From the NCBI GenBank assembly GCA_007124575.1, contig SLEW01000041.1:1-9266 (forward strand): DNA of 9,266 nt. Reading direction: 5' to 3'. The DNA is from Bacteroidales bacterium (GTDB lineage Bacteria > Bacteroidota > Bacteroidia > Bacteroidales > UBA7960). The position numbers and the translations under genes were made by a program. The notes under the pieces were generated by a model. It saw nothing but the letters and a program-made list of their open reading frames with translations, did no database searches and was not told the DNA's origin. Positions 1 to 8,300 of this stretch are shown piece after piece; position 1 is the first letter of the stretch, and each line of letters starts with the position of its first letter.

Positions 1-415
1 CATCTTGTGGTTGCTCAATGATCGCCAAATTATCCGGCTCCGAAGCAATCACATCAAATTCCCGCGAAGTAACAGAAGCTACCCCAACGTCAAATACCAT
101 GGTGTAAGTGCCCGCTGTTTCTATAACCAAATCATCAAAGATAGCTTCACCATCATCAAAATCTTTGGTAAAAGTGCCGCTGGCAAAACCTACTTCGCCG
201 CTGAGACTTACCATAACTGAGGTGATCCCGCTATTTTCAACTGAAACGGTCGGCCAGCTAGCATCTCCATTGCGGCCATCGATTTTCTCCCCGGCCGTTA
301 CGGTCGCCGCCGGCTCAACATCAATCGTCAGGGTTACCGTTCCGTTTTCTGCAAACACCTGGCTCAGCCCCAGGAAAAAGAAGGTCACTAAAAAAATCGT
401 GTAATGCATTTTCAT
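1..415 (-). CDS. Secreted Ig-like repeat protein, 5' part (runs off left edge)
   Basis: An open frame of 138 codons reads leftward from ATG at 415 to the window edge without a stop, so only the N-terminus is visible. Residues 1-22 form a clear signal peptide: Lys at 2, a hydrophobic run rich in Phe and Leu, and Val-Phe-Ala before the predicted cut. From about residue 24 the protein is beta-rich and resembles the Ig-like (filamin- or invasin-like) repeats of Bacteroidota surface proteins. The pattern FASGTFTKDFDDGEAIFDDL then IETAGTYTM matches the usual 'ASGT..GvAtFsdLvI.tAGTYtl' strand signature. The last visible residues, LAIIEQPQD, resemble the linker that normally opens the next repeat, so I infer more repeats to the left. 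A second in-frame ATG lies at 409; I chose 415 because it gives the fuller signal peptide. The gene is divergent from the FISUMP gene. The C-terminus and anchoring mode are unseen, and the ligand or function is unknown. Confidence 0.88.
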   Translation of the reverse strand, partial: MKMHYTIFLVTFFFLGLSQVFAENGTVTLTIDVEPAATVTAGEKIDGRNGDASWPTVSVENSGITSVMVSLSGEVGFASGTFTKDFDDGEAIFDDLVIETAGTYTMVFDVGVASVTSREFDVIASEPDNLAIIEQPQD

Positions 416-541
416 CGCGTATGTGTTTTGGTTAGTTATTGGTTTGCGGTATTGAGCTGTCAGTAATAAAAAGGAACACACTACCCGGATGGGCAAGCCG
501 TGGCATGCTATATGTAAAAATTTATATATTAACAGGAAAGT

Positions 542-549
542 CAAAGATA
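542..549 (-). promoter_or_regulatory. Candidate -7 box for the leftward gene (TATCTTTG)
   Basis: Read on the minus strand, this octamer is TATCTTTG, which fits the Bacteroidota -7 consensus TAnnTTTG. Transcription would start near 535-538 and give a leader of about 120 nt before the ATG at 415. No TTG is present at the expected -33 spacing (around 570 on the plus strand), so the call rests on one half of the promoter. An inverted repeat lies in the spacer. Confidence 0.45.
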
Positions 550-558
550 CGAAAGTTT

Positions 559-570
559 TGGCCATGGCCA
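559..570. repeat. 12-bp perfect palindrome TGGCCATGGCCA
   Basis: The twelve bases are identical to their own reverse complement. They sit about 10 bp upstream of the minus-strand -7 box, in the spacer where a repressor dimer could bind. This could be an operator, but such a palindrome can also occur by chance and no second copy was seen in the intergenic sequence. Confidence 0.35.
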
Positions 571-677
571 TTTTGCGGCAGCAGTATAGAACCTGTTTAA
601 ATAATACTACGTACGGGCCACTGACAAAGTTTCAAAACAGACGGATTTTTTGCTCCAGATAGAACCTCGTTTTTACA

Positions 678-685
678 TACTTTTG
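678..685 (+). promoter_or_regulatory. Candidate -7 box for the FISUMP gene (TACTTTTG)
   Basis: TACTTTTG matches the Bacteroidota -7 consensus TAnnTTTG and lies 82 bp upstream of the ATG at 768. The nearest TTTG upstream is at 649-652, which leaves a 25-bp gap, longer than the usual roughly 20 bp, so the -33 element is weak. The same octamer occurs upstream of the 2189 gene. Confidence 0.5.
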
Positions 686-767
686 TGTTCAAGCTTTTTT
701 TACAATCATCATTCTGTTGAAACTTGTGCCCTTACGTCATTTCATCACGCCCTAATTGTATAAAACC

Positions 768-1925
768 ATGAAAAATATTCTCACTACCATTGCGCTTATT
801 TCTCTATCGCTTTTTGCCCTGGGGCAGGTGCCGGGCAAGATTAATTACCAGGCGGTAGCACGCGACTCCAGCGGAGAAATCATGATTAACCAGGAACTTA
901 GCTTTGAAATCAGGATCTTGCAGGGACACGCTGAAGGATCGGAGGTTTTTTCGGAGACACATGAAACGGTAAGCAATGACCACGGACTGGTTCATATACA
1001 AATAGGTAAAACAGAAGACCTGCATCATATCAACTGGGCGGAGGACATCTATTTTCTGGAAGTCAGCCTGAACGGCGAAATCATCGGCACCGTGCAACTG
1101 GTCAGCGTACCCTATGCATTGCACGCGGAGACCTCGGCTGACGCATTCAGCGGCGACTATGATGACCTTAGCAACAAGCCGGAAGGTGAGCAACCGGGCG
1201 ATATCATGTACTGGGATGGAGCGGATTGGCTCGCGATCGCACCCGGACAACACGGTCAGCAACTCACGCTATGCAACGGCATCCCGGTGTGGGGGCCCTG
1301 CGATGACAACAACGGCGACCAGGTGGAAGACTACGATGGCAATGTGTATCAAACGATCGTGATTGGAGAGAAGGAGTGGTTTGCAGAAAACCTGCGATCT
1401 GAACATGACGCTGATGGACAACCAATAAGCGGCGCTTTCGCTCCAGATCAAAATGAATCTATGGTTGAACCATACGGAAAACTCTACACCTGGGAGGCAG
1501 CAATGAACGGAGAAGATTCAGACAACGCCAATCCTGGAACCGTGCAGGGTATTTGCCCCAACGGCTGGCGCATACCCAGCGATGCGGAAATGATGTACCT
1601 GGCCAATTACCTGGGGGGATTTTCAAATGCAGGGGAACATCTAAAAAGCACGAGAACGGTTCCCCAGGAACATCCCCGATGGAATAGCCCGAATTCAGGT
1701 GCCAATAACCAAAGCGGCTTTACAGGATACCCCGCAGGCAGGATCAATGCAGATGGCAGCTCGATCGGTTTGGGCACGGGCGGATATTTCTGGACCTCCA
1801 CGGAAGACGATGCCGCCAACGCGTTTGGATACCTGCTTTTCTACAATCTTACCGGATTTTACAAGGACTCTGGCACAAAAGACTTTGCCTTCTCGATCAG
1901 GTGCGTCCGGGATGTCAACAGGTAA
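768..1925 (+). CDS. Secreted FISUMP-domain protein
   Basis: The protein has 385 residues from ATG at 768. The frame is open upstream to a TTG at 756, but the ATG directly precedes a proper signal peptide (Lys2, hydrophobic to about residue 18, likely cut Ala-Leu-Gly before Gln20). Residues 21-120 form the N-terminal module common in Bacteroidota surface proteins. It starts GKINYQAVARDSSGE, has an 'FSETHETV..DHGLVHIQIG' strand pair and ends LVSVPYALHA. A linker at 131-180 contains YDDLSNKP and GDIMYWDGADW. Residues 184-382 form the FISUMP domain (TIGR02145 type): DGNVYQTIVIGEKEWFAENL, GKLYTWEAAM, CPNGWRIPS, FWTSTE and the closing IRCVRD. Cys263 and Cys379 are at positions conserved in the domain and may pair; Cys169 and Cys177 lie in the linker. 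No T9SS sorting tail or lipobox is seen, so release or anchoring is unclear. The domain's biochemical role is not established; a surface binding role is inferred. Confidence 0.93.
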   Translation: MKNILTTIALISLSLFALGQVPGKINYQAVARDSSGEIMINQELSFEIRILQGHAEGSEVFSETHETVSNDHGLVHIQIGKTEDLHHINWAEDIYFLEVSLNGEIIGTVQLVSVPYALHAETSADAFSGDYDDLSNKPEGEQPGDIMYWDGADWLAIAPGQHGQQLTLCNGIPVWGPCDDNNGDQVEDYDGNVYQTIVIGEKEWFAENLRSEHDADGQPISGAFAPDQNESMVEPYGKLYTWEAAMNGEDSDNANPGTVQGICPNGWRIPSDAEMMYLANYLGGFSNAGEHLKSTRTVPQEHPRWNSPNSGANNQSGFTGYPAGRINADGSSIGLGTGGYFWTSTEDDAANAFGYLLFYNLTGFYKDSGTKDFAFSIRCVRDVNR

Positions 1926-2039
1926 CCATAATCTTTTGGGAGCAAAAACCTGCACACGCAGACAAAAAATGTTTCGTTTTGCAGAACTTATTTGTGGTTT
2001 CATTGTAAGTTCACGTTGGATTTTTATTGTAACCATGAC

Positions 2040-2070
2040 TTGTTCAGGTTATTAAAATCCAGTACTTTTG
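2040..2070 (+). promoter_or_regulatory. Bacteroidota promoter for the two-gene T9SS operon
   Basis: TTG at 2040-2042 and TACTTTTG at 2063-2070 are separated by 20 bp, matching the Bacteroidota sigma-ABfA arrangement of a -33 TTG and a -7 TAnnTTTG. The start of transcription would fall near 2074-2077, giving a leader of about 113 nt before the ATG at 2189. The surrounding 1926-2188 interval has no gene and no convincing terminator for the upstream gene. Confidence 0.65.
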
Positions 2071-2102
2071 ATTGTCAGTAAGTTATTTTTATATCTACAT
2101 TA

Positions 2103-2143
2103 CTTGCATTCCTCTGCAGCATTTGCAAGCAGGCAGCAAGCAG
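2103..2143 (+). repeat. Leader hairpin overlapping an 11-bp-period direct repeat
   Basis: CTTGCA at 2103-2108 pairs with TGCAAG at 2124-2129 around a 15-nt loop that itself contains CTGCAG. The octamer GCAAGCAG then occurs twice, at 2125-2132 and 2136-2143, 11 bp apart. Both lie in the inferred 5' leader of the 2189 gene. The stem is short, so an RNA role is uncertain. The helical-turn spacing of the direct repeat would also suit a protein-binding site. Confidence 0.35.
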
Positions 2144-2188
2144 ATGGAAGCTGGTTGTTGAATAATATAACCACAAAAAAAACCACAC

Positions 2189-5100
2189 ATGCAACAAAAC
2201 TACTCCCAACCCAACATCCTGCCAGCAAAGATCGTCGGGCAAACGTTTGCCCTCATCGCCATGCTCCTGATCACTGGCCTTGCCATGCTGCAAACTGAGC
2301 AGGTGCTTGCTGAGGCGCACATCTCATATGACACCACCCAGGACACACATCAAAATCAGCCATCAGCCGCTGGTTATGTCCACCCGGATCAGTCGCCGTT
2401 GCCAGGCAAGGATTCAAGAGACGAGCCCGCAGGGTCCACTTGTGAAAACCCCTATCACATTGATGTATTTCCGCTGGAGGATTTTGAAGGAAACACAGAT
2501 ATCATGGGAGACCATTATTCCAGCAGCTGGGTGGAACCGCCCACAGCCTATCTCAACGGTAACGACATGGTCTTTGCCTTCACGCTGGATGAAACAACCT
2601 ATCTTAGCGGCGACATAAGTTCCAGCCAGACCTGGTTCGGATTGATCATTCTTGATGCCTGTCCGGACCCAAACAGCCCGCCACCGGTCCTTGAGCTGGC
2701 CGGAAGTGCCTCTGGTAACGAAGCCTCTTTCGAGAATCTCACGCTGGAGGCTGGCACCTATTTCGCCATCGTATCAAGCTTTCCTCCCCCACAAACCATT
2801 GATTTTACCTTAAACCTGCAAGCGGTGCCCGTGGCGCCGGATCCTGAATTTGTGATCACCCCGGCAGAAACAGCGTTTGATTTTGGTGAGGCAGGTATCG
2901 GAGCCTTACCGAAGACAACTGATTTTGTCATCACCAATACCGGCGGCGGTGAGCTCAAGATCACCGATATCCTGGTCAGTGGCGACGAAGTTTTCAGCCT
3001 CAACCTGGATGCCTTTGACTTTGGCGACGGATACCAGGACATCGGTCTGGGAGAAGAATATGCGTTCACCCTGCTTTTTGATCCGGATAGCGAAGGAGAT
3101 TTTACGGGCACGCTCACGGTGCACTACGAAGAGACCGATGAAGCGGAAAGCCATATCGTCAGCATCTCAGGAGAAGGCGTTGATGTGCTGGTCAACACTT
3201 TCCCGCTGAACGAGATCTTTGCGGAAGAACAGTTCCCCCCACTGGGCTGGTCGGTGGTGAATGGCGCAGAAGGTGCCTATTGGCAACGAAGCGACATACT
3301 ATCCTTTACCGGGGATTATGCTGCCGAAACTTACCAGGGCTTTGACTCCAACAACCTTGCGGACGAATGGCTCATATCTCCGCCGATCGATGGGGTTAAT
3401 CTGCAGGAGGCATTATTCAGCTACTATGGCATCTCCAGCCAGGAGCCCGAAGGGAATAATGCGCGTATGCGTATCCTGATTCTCGAAAACATCTACGATC
3501 ATGCCGACGACTTGCACGATAATGCCGAACTGCTGGAGGAGCACTATTTTAGTCAGTCATGGAACCTGTTTACCCTGGAGCTGGAAGACCTGCCGGAGCA
3601 GTTTTACCTGGCCTTCAACTACCTGGTTGAAGCGGTGGACGATGCGGACTTCAACTGGATCTTCGTGGATGACATCACCCTGAGCATGCCTGCAGCCCTG
3701 GAGGTCACCGTGACCGACCAGCACACCGGAGATCCACTGGAAGGGGCTTATGTGAATATTTATGATAGCGAAGGGCAAGGCGTCGTGACCGGTTATACCG
3801 ATGCATACGGAGAAACAACGCTCACCCTGGATGCAGGAGAAACTTACAGCTATGTGGTCCGGGCTGGCGGTTACCTGCATGAAGAAGGTGATGTCCAAAT
3901 GGCGGATGCCCATCAACATATCGGAGTGATGCTGCAAGACAGGATAATGGAGCCGCACGACCTCAGTGTGGAAACAGCAGACATGCAGGCTGGTGAGGCA
4001 CTGTTTAGCTGGAATTACAGTGAACTCAGCACATTCCGCTACGACGACGGTACGGTAACCGGACAGCTTGGCTCTACCAACGCCACCTGGAATACGGTCA
4101 TGGGCAGCGCGTTCAGAGATGACTCCAGGCTGGAGGCTGTATCCTGGTATCTCACCAGTGAAGGAGGGGATCACAGCCACATCAAGGTGTGGATCATTGG
4201 ATTAGATGCAGCCGGACTGCCTGACCCGGACAACATCCTGTATGAAGCAGACAACATCCCCAACACCAACGACCAGTGGAACACCTATGCCCTCTCCCAT
4301 CCTGTAGATGCAGCCAACGGATATCTTGTCGGACTCTCCTACCCGGGATTTCTTGGTCTGGCCACCGATACCGGCCAAGATGCATCCTGGCCATTTCAGC
4401 CAAATACACATTTCTTTGTCGGTGATATCCAGGCCGATGTGTTTACACCCATCGAGATGCTGGGTGATTTTGAGATGAACTTATTATTGCGCACGCACGG
4501 CTACCAGCATGAGGCACTGGACTGGAAAAACAAGCTGCCGTTTGCAGACGCAGAAGCTACTCACCTGAGTGCAGGGAAACGTCCTGAAAAGCCTGTCATG
4601 GCCGGCGAACCTGAATACAACACCAAAGAAAGAGTTTTTGCAGGCTACCGTATATTCCTCGATGATATGGAGCAGCCTGTGGCAGAAAACATCGCGGAAA
4701 CCAGTTACCTGTTTGAATCCCTCGAAGAAGGTGATTATACAGCAGGTGTGCAGGCTGTTTACTCATCAGGTACATCTTACATACAAACGCTGGCTTTTGC
4801 CATTGAAGAAGGGGTTGCACCGGATTTCGACCTGAGCCTGTATGTCTCGCCCAATGGAGGCGGCCAGGTTAGTGGCGATGGCACCTACACCGCTGGTGAA
4901 ATGGTACCGGTATCTGCCACCGCAGCAGACGGATTTGCGTTTGTGAACTGGACCTTCGAAGACGATACCGTGGCCAGTGATCAGGCAAGCTTTGATTTTG
5001 AAATGCCCGATGCAGATATTTCGTTATGGGCCAATTTTGATGAGGAGACCAGTATAGCAGATCATGCAGCCGCAAACCTGAACATATATCCTAACCCGGC

Positions 5101-5299
5101 AGGGGAAAACCTCCACATCGCTTCTGATACGCCCATTTTAAGGGTGGAAATCATCAACTTAAAAGGGAGCAGGGTGTGGCAAGAAGAAGTGCAAGCACAG
5201 AAACAGGTCACCATCCGTCCGGGATTAAGGCAAGGACAATACCTGGTTGTCGTAACCACCAGCGAAGGTACAAAAACAACAACCGTTCATTTTCAATAA
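2189..5299 (+). CDS. Multidomain T9SS-secreted surface protein (PPC-like, anchor-D, cleaved adhesin, FN3-like, InlB-like, sorting domain)
   Basis: The protein has 1036 residues. ATG 2189 follows an A-rich leader. A long-n-region signal peptide spans about 1-41, with Val-Leu-Ala before the likely cut. The domains in order, with rough residues, are: a PPC-like beta-sandwich at 84-212, holding the protein's only two cysteines (Cys85 and Cys158, possible disulfide); a choice-of-anchor D (ASH-like) domain at 219-331, with FDFGEAGIG and TNTGGGELKI; a cleaved-adhesin / anchor J domain at 336-500, with PPLGWSV, DEWLISPPI and NWIFVDDITL; a carboxypeptidase-regulatory-like domain at 503-583; an FN3-like domain at 588-875, interrupted at about 616-770 by a nested beta-domain opening FRYDDGTVTGQLG; an InlB B-like repeat at 880-952, with GGQVSGDGTYTAGE and FVNWTF; and a T9SS type A sorting domain at 964-1036, with LNIYPNPAGENLHI. 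No catalytic domain is recognised. It probably acts as a surface adhesin or scaffold. The next gene begins 2 bp after the stop, so the two are probably co-transcribed. Confidence 0.95.
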   Translation: MQQNYSQPNILPAKIVGQTFALIAMLLITGLAMLQTEQVLAEAHISYDTTQDTHQNQPSAAGYVHPDQSPLPGKDSRDEPAGSTCENPYHIDVFPLEDFEGNTDIMGDHYSSSWVEPPTAYLNGNDMVFAFTLDETTYLSGDISSSQTWFGLIILDACPDPNSPPPVLELAGSASGNEASFENLTLEAGTYFAIVSSFPPPQTIDFTLNLQAVPVAPDPEFVITPAETAFDFGEAGIGALPKTTDFVITNTGGGELKITDILVSGDEVFSLNLDAFDFGDGYQDIGLGEEYAFTLLFDPDSEGDFTGTLTVHYEETDEAESHIVSISGEGVDVLVNTFPLNEIFAEEQFPPLGWSVVNGAEGAYWQRSDILSFTGDYAAETYQGFDSNNLADEWLISPPIDGVNLQEALFSYYGISSQEPEGNNARMRILILENIYDHADDLHDNAELLEEHYFSQSWNLFTLELEDLPEQFYLAFNYLVEAVDDADFNWIFVDDITLSMPAALEVTVTDQHTGDPLEGAYVNIYDSEGQGVVTGYTDAYGETTLTLDAGETYSYVVRAGGYLHEEGDVQMADAHQHIGVMLQDRIMEPHDLSVETADMQAGEALFSWNYSELSTFRYDDGTVTGQLGSTNATWNTVMGSAFRDDSRLEAVSWYLTSEGGDHSHIKVWIIGLDAAGLPDPDNILYEADNIPNTNDQWNTYALSHPVDAANGYLVGLSYPGFLGLATDTGQDASWPFQPNTHFFVGDIQADVFTPIEMLGDFEMNLLLRTHGYQHEALDWKNKLPFADAEATHLSAGKRPEKPVMAGEPEYNTKERVFAGYRIFLDDMEQPVAENIAETSYLFESLEEGDYTAGVQAVYSSGTSYIQTLAFAIEEGVAPDFDLSLYVSPNGGGQVSGDGTYTAGEMVPVSATAADGFAFVNWTFEDDTVASDQASFDFEMPDADISLWANFDEETSIADHAAANLNIYPNPAGENLHIASDTPILRVEIINLKGSRVWQEEVQAQKQVTIRPGLRQGQYLVVVTTSEGTKTTTVHFQ
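5078..5296 (+). other. T9SS type A C-terminal sorting domain (coding segment)
   Basis: This segment encodes residues 964-1036 of the 2189 protein. It follows the Por_Secre_tail (TIGR04183) layout: an IYPNPAGENLHI opening, the middle strand VEIINLKGSRVW, then the LRQGQYLVVV strand and the terminal strand TTTVHFQ. The last strand ends in HFQ rather than the more usual Lys-rich KxxV form. In the family, this domain directs export across the outer membrane through T9SS and is normally removed by PorU with attachment to the cell surface. Confidence 0.85.
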
Positions 5300-5301
5300 A
5301 T

Positions 5302-8300
5302 ATGAATTTTCAATCAAAACAATCCACCATGTTTCGAATTACACTGCCCATTGCTTATTTTTTATGTTCCCTCCTTCTATTATTAACCGTTGCTGAAACC
5401 AGTGCGAGCTCAGAAGATGCCTGGCACGGCCAACAGCGAACTATTGACCAGCTACCCCACTTCGAAGACTTCAACGGGGTGGAGACCCCAAATCTTCCGG
5501 CAGGGTGGACGGCCATAGTCAAATCGGAAAATCCAAACGCATTCCTCGAGACTTCCACCATAGGAAACCCATTGAGCCCTCCCAATCATATCAGGGCCTT
5601 TAACTCTTCCGACCCGGAAGCCACGCTGCTTTTGATCACCCCTGAGATCATGCATGAGGTGGATGACATGCGCGTCAGGTTCCATGCCCATGTCAATTCC
5701 GGCGATAATAATGTCCTGGAAGTAGGAACCATCGATCTGGATGGTGATGAGGAATTTCAACTTGTGGAAAGCATCACGCTGACAAACAGCTATACGGATT
5801 ACATGGTATCGTTTGACGAATATACCGGTGAAAACACGTACATCGCTTTTCAGGCGTTGCCCGATGCCAACTTTCGCAGTTTTTATATCGACAATGTGAC
5901 CCTGGAAACTATTCCAACCGCGGGGGTGGCAGAAGTTACCCCGGCCAGCCATGACTTCGGCGCGAAACAGGTGAACATCACCTGGCCCCCGAAGGATTTT
6001 ACCATCACCAATGTGGGTGTAGCCGACCTGACCATTGATCCGGCCGACATTGCGATTACAGAAGATGATGCCGCTGACTTCCTGCTGCACAACCTGGAAA
6101 GCACAATAACACTGGAACCTTTTGAGTCAACGACCGTTGGCGTTTCTTTCAACGCCCAAAGCCTCGGCGAAAAATCAGCCATCCTTGATGTTGACGGAAC
6201 TGAAGTGCCCCTGAGCGGAGAGGCTTTTGATGCTACCATCACAGACTTTCCGCATTTTGAGGATTTTAATGATGCCAATATGCCCGACCTCCCTCATGGA
6301 TGGACTGACCATGTGGAATCATTTAACGTGGCAGCAAGGATCGAAACGACAGACCTTGGTGATCCGGTATCGCCTCCGCAGCAACTCCGCTTCCTCAACA
6401 TGAACGACCCGGACCCCTTGCTGCTATTCATCTCCCCTCCAATTGATGCAGACGCAAACCAGCTCCGCATCCGGTTTCATGCAAGGGCCTTGAGTGGCTC
6501 CGGAAATGCCGTTGAAGTGGGCACCTACAATCACGAGATCGAAGACGGCTTTACGCCTCTTGAGCTAATTACCATCACAACGACCCATACGGAATATGAA
6601 GTAGACCTTGACGACTACACGGGCAGTGATACCCATATTGCTTTTCGCGCGGTGCCTGAACAATCCGTTCGCCCGGTATATTTTGACAACCTGGAGATCG
6701 ACCTCATCCCGGGCGAGGCCGTCATCGAAATAGACCCGGATAACCACGAATTTCCACCCACACATTATGGCGAGGAATCCACGTCGCAAAGCTTTATTAT
6801 CAGCAATACCGGGGGCGGAAGCATCACCATAGGCCCTGATGATATCTCGCTGGGCGGTGACGACGCTGCACATTTCAGCCTGGAAAACATCAGTGAGCCC
6901 GTCACGCTGGAAACCAATGATACCGTGTCCGTCAGTGTAACCTTCACTCCCGGGACGCCCGGATTTATGGAAGCTACCCTGCAGGTGACCGATGCCGAAG
7001 CGCAGCTCAGTGGCCTTTCCTATGATCCAACCATTGTTGAATTACCTCACACTGAAGATTTCAATAGTGTAGATGCTCCTGAACTTCCGTTCGGGTGGTT
7101 TGCCTTTGTTGAATCCACGGCAGCCAATGCCGACGTGGAAACCTCCGAGCTGGGAGATCCCAACTCACCCCCAAACCACGTGCGCTTCAGGAACTTCCAG
7201 GACGAAAATGCTGAATTGATCCTGATCACGGCACCCATTGCCCACGACCTGTCGGAGCTGAGGCTGCGGTTTTATTCCAAAAGCAATATCGCCGGCGACC
7301 ATACCATGGAGGTGGGTACATACAATGCCGATACGGAAGTTTTCACCATGCTCGAAGACTTTGACCTCACCGCGGAATATACCAGCTTCATCTTTGACAT
7401 GCATGCATACGATGGCAATGATGACCGGATCGCATTCCGTGCAAACCAGGCACAGGCATACCGCTTCATTATGCTCGACGATGTGGTTATCGAAGAGATA
7501 CCGGATCTGGCTGAAATCCTGGTCACTCCCGACGCGCACACCTTTGAGCCGATACAGATTGGTTTCACCTCAGCGCCTAAGGAGTTTACCATAGCCAACG
7601 ATGGCGGCGGCACCTTATTCCTTAGCCCTGATGACATTGAGATCAGCGGCAATGATGCCGACGATTTTATCCTGGATAACCTGGATGATGATGTGGAGCT
7701 GGAAACAGGAGAAAGCACCACCATCCAGGTATCTTTCGCGCCGGAGGTCGCCGGACAGAAAGAAGCCACCCTCATTGTGGATGATGTGGAAGTCACCCTG
7801 GCAGGTGAAGCATACGATGCCACCATAACGGATTTCCCCTGGGAGGAAGATTTTTCCGGCATACCGGAAGACACCATTCCCTTCGGATGGATGCGTGATA
7901 CCGATAACTGGCGTGTGGCCAACTGGGATCATGCCGGTGGCGAGATTCCGGAACTCGAGTTCTATTTTGTACCGGCACATTCCGGCCTCACCTATCTGAA
8001 ATCACCCATTCTGAATACAAGCGACTTTGACCAGATGCTGCTTTCTTTAAGACACGCCATAAACAACTACCAGGATCCTGGTGACTATACCCTGCGTCTC
8101 GTGACAATCGCCGGTGAGGAAGAATACCTCATTGAAGAATGGATCGACCCGGACGACATGGAGGCAGAGCATCTTGAATTTGCCCTTACGGCAGAAGATC
8201 ATGGCATCGGATCAGAAAACCTGCAACTCGCCTTTGTGTTTCATGGGGAATCCATGGATATCAACCGCTGGTCTATCGACGACATCATCCTCAGGGATAT

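Larger units (their letters stand above)
416..767. other. Divergent intergenic region
   Basis: This 352-bp stretch separates two oppositely transcribed secreted-protein genes. It is AT-rich around 515-535 (runs of TATA and AAATTTATATATT). It holds a minus-strand -7-like box at 542-549, a perfect 12-bp palindrome at 559-570 and a plus-strand -7 box at 678-685. I see no credible open frame, tRNA, or GC-rich stem followed by a T-run. It is best read as a two-way promoter region. Confidence 0.7.

Noticed and set aside
11..30. CRISPR array, tRNA or mobile-element ends anywhere in the window
   Set aside because: No short regularly spaced identical repeats, cloverleaf sequences, transposase frames or terminal inverted repeats were seen. 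The only long repeats are diverged protein-coding units.
108..404. 98-codon plus-strand frame at the left edge
   Set aside because: It is antisense to the signal-peptide-bearing Ig-like gene. Its product is a low-complexity Ser/Pro/Thr/Val string.
756..767. TTG start adding four residues to the FISUMP protein
   Set aside because: The extra residues precede a complete signal peptide beginning at ATG 768, and the A-rich stretch before that ATG is the better initiation context.
1950..1975. Possible terminator hairpin (CTGC-ACAC-GCAG) after the FISUMP gene
   Set aside because: The stem has only four pairs and on the plus strand is followed by an A-run, not a T-run.
3557..4180. 207-codon minus-strand frame inside the 2189 gene
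   Set aside because: It overlaps the cleaved-adhesin and regulatory-like domains completely; no start context or family resemblance was seen.
5300..5328. Separate promoter for the 5302 gene
   Set aside because: Only 2 bp separate the stop at 5299 from ATG 5302, and no TAnnTTTG was seen just upstream. Co-transcription with the 2189 gene is simpler.
5452..6090. 212-codon minus-strand frame, and a similar one at 7272-7922
   Set aside because: Both are antisense to the J+D repeats. They arise from the biased codon use of an Asp/Glu/Thr-rich protein and show no domain of their own.
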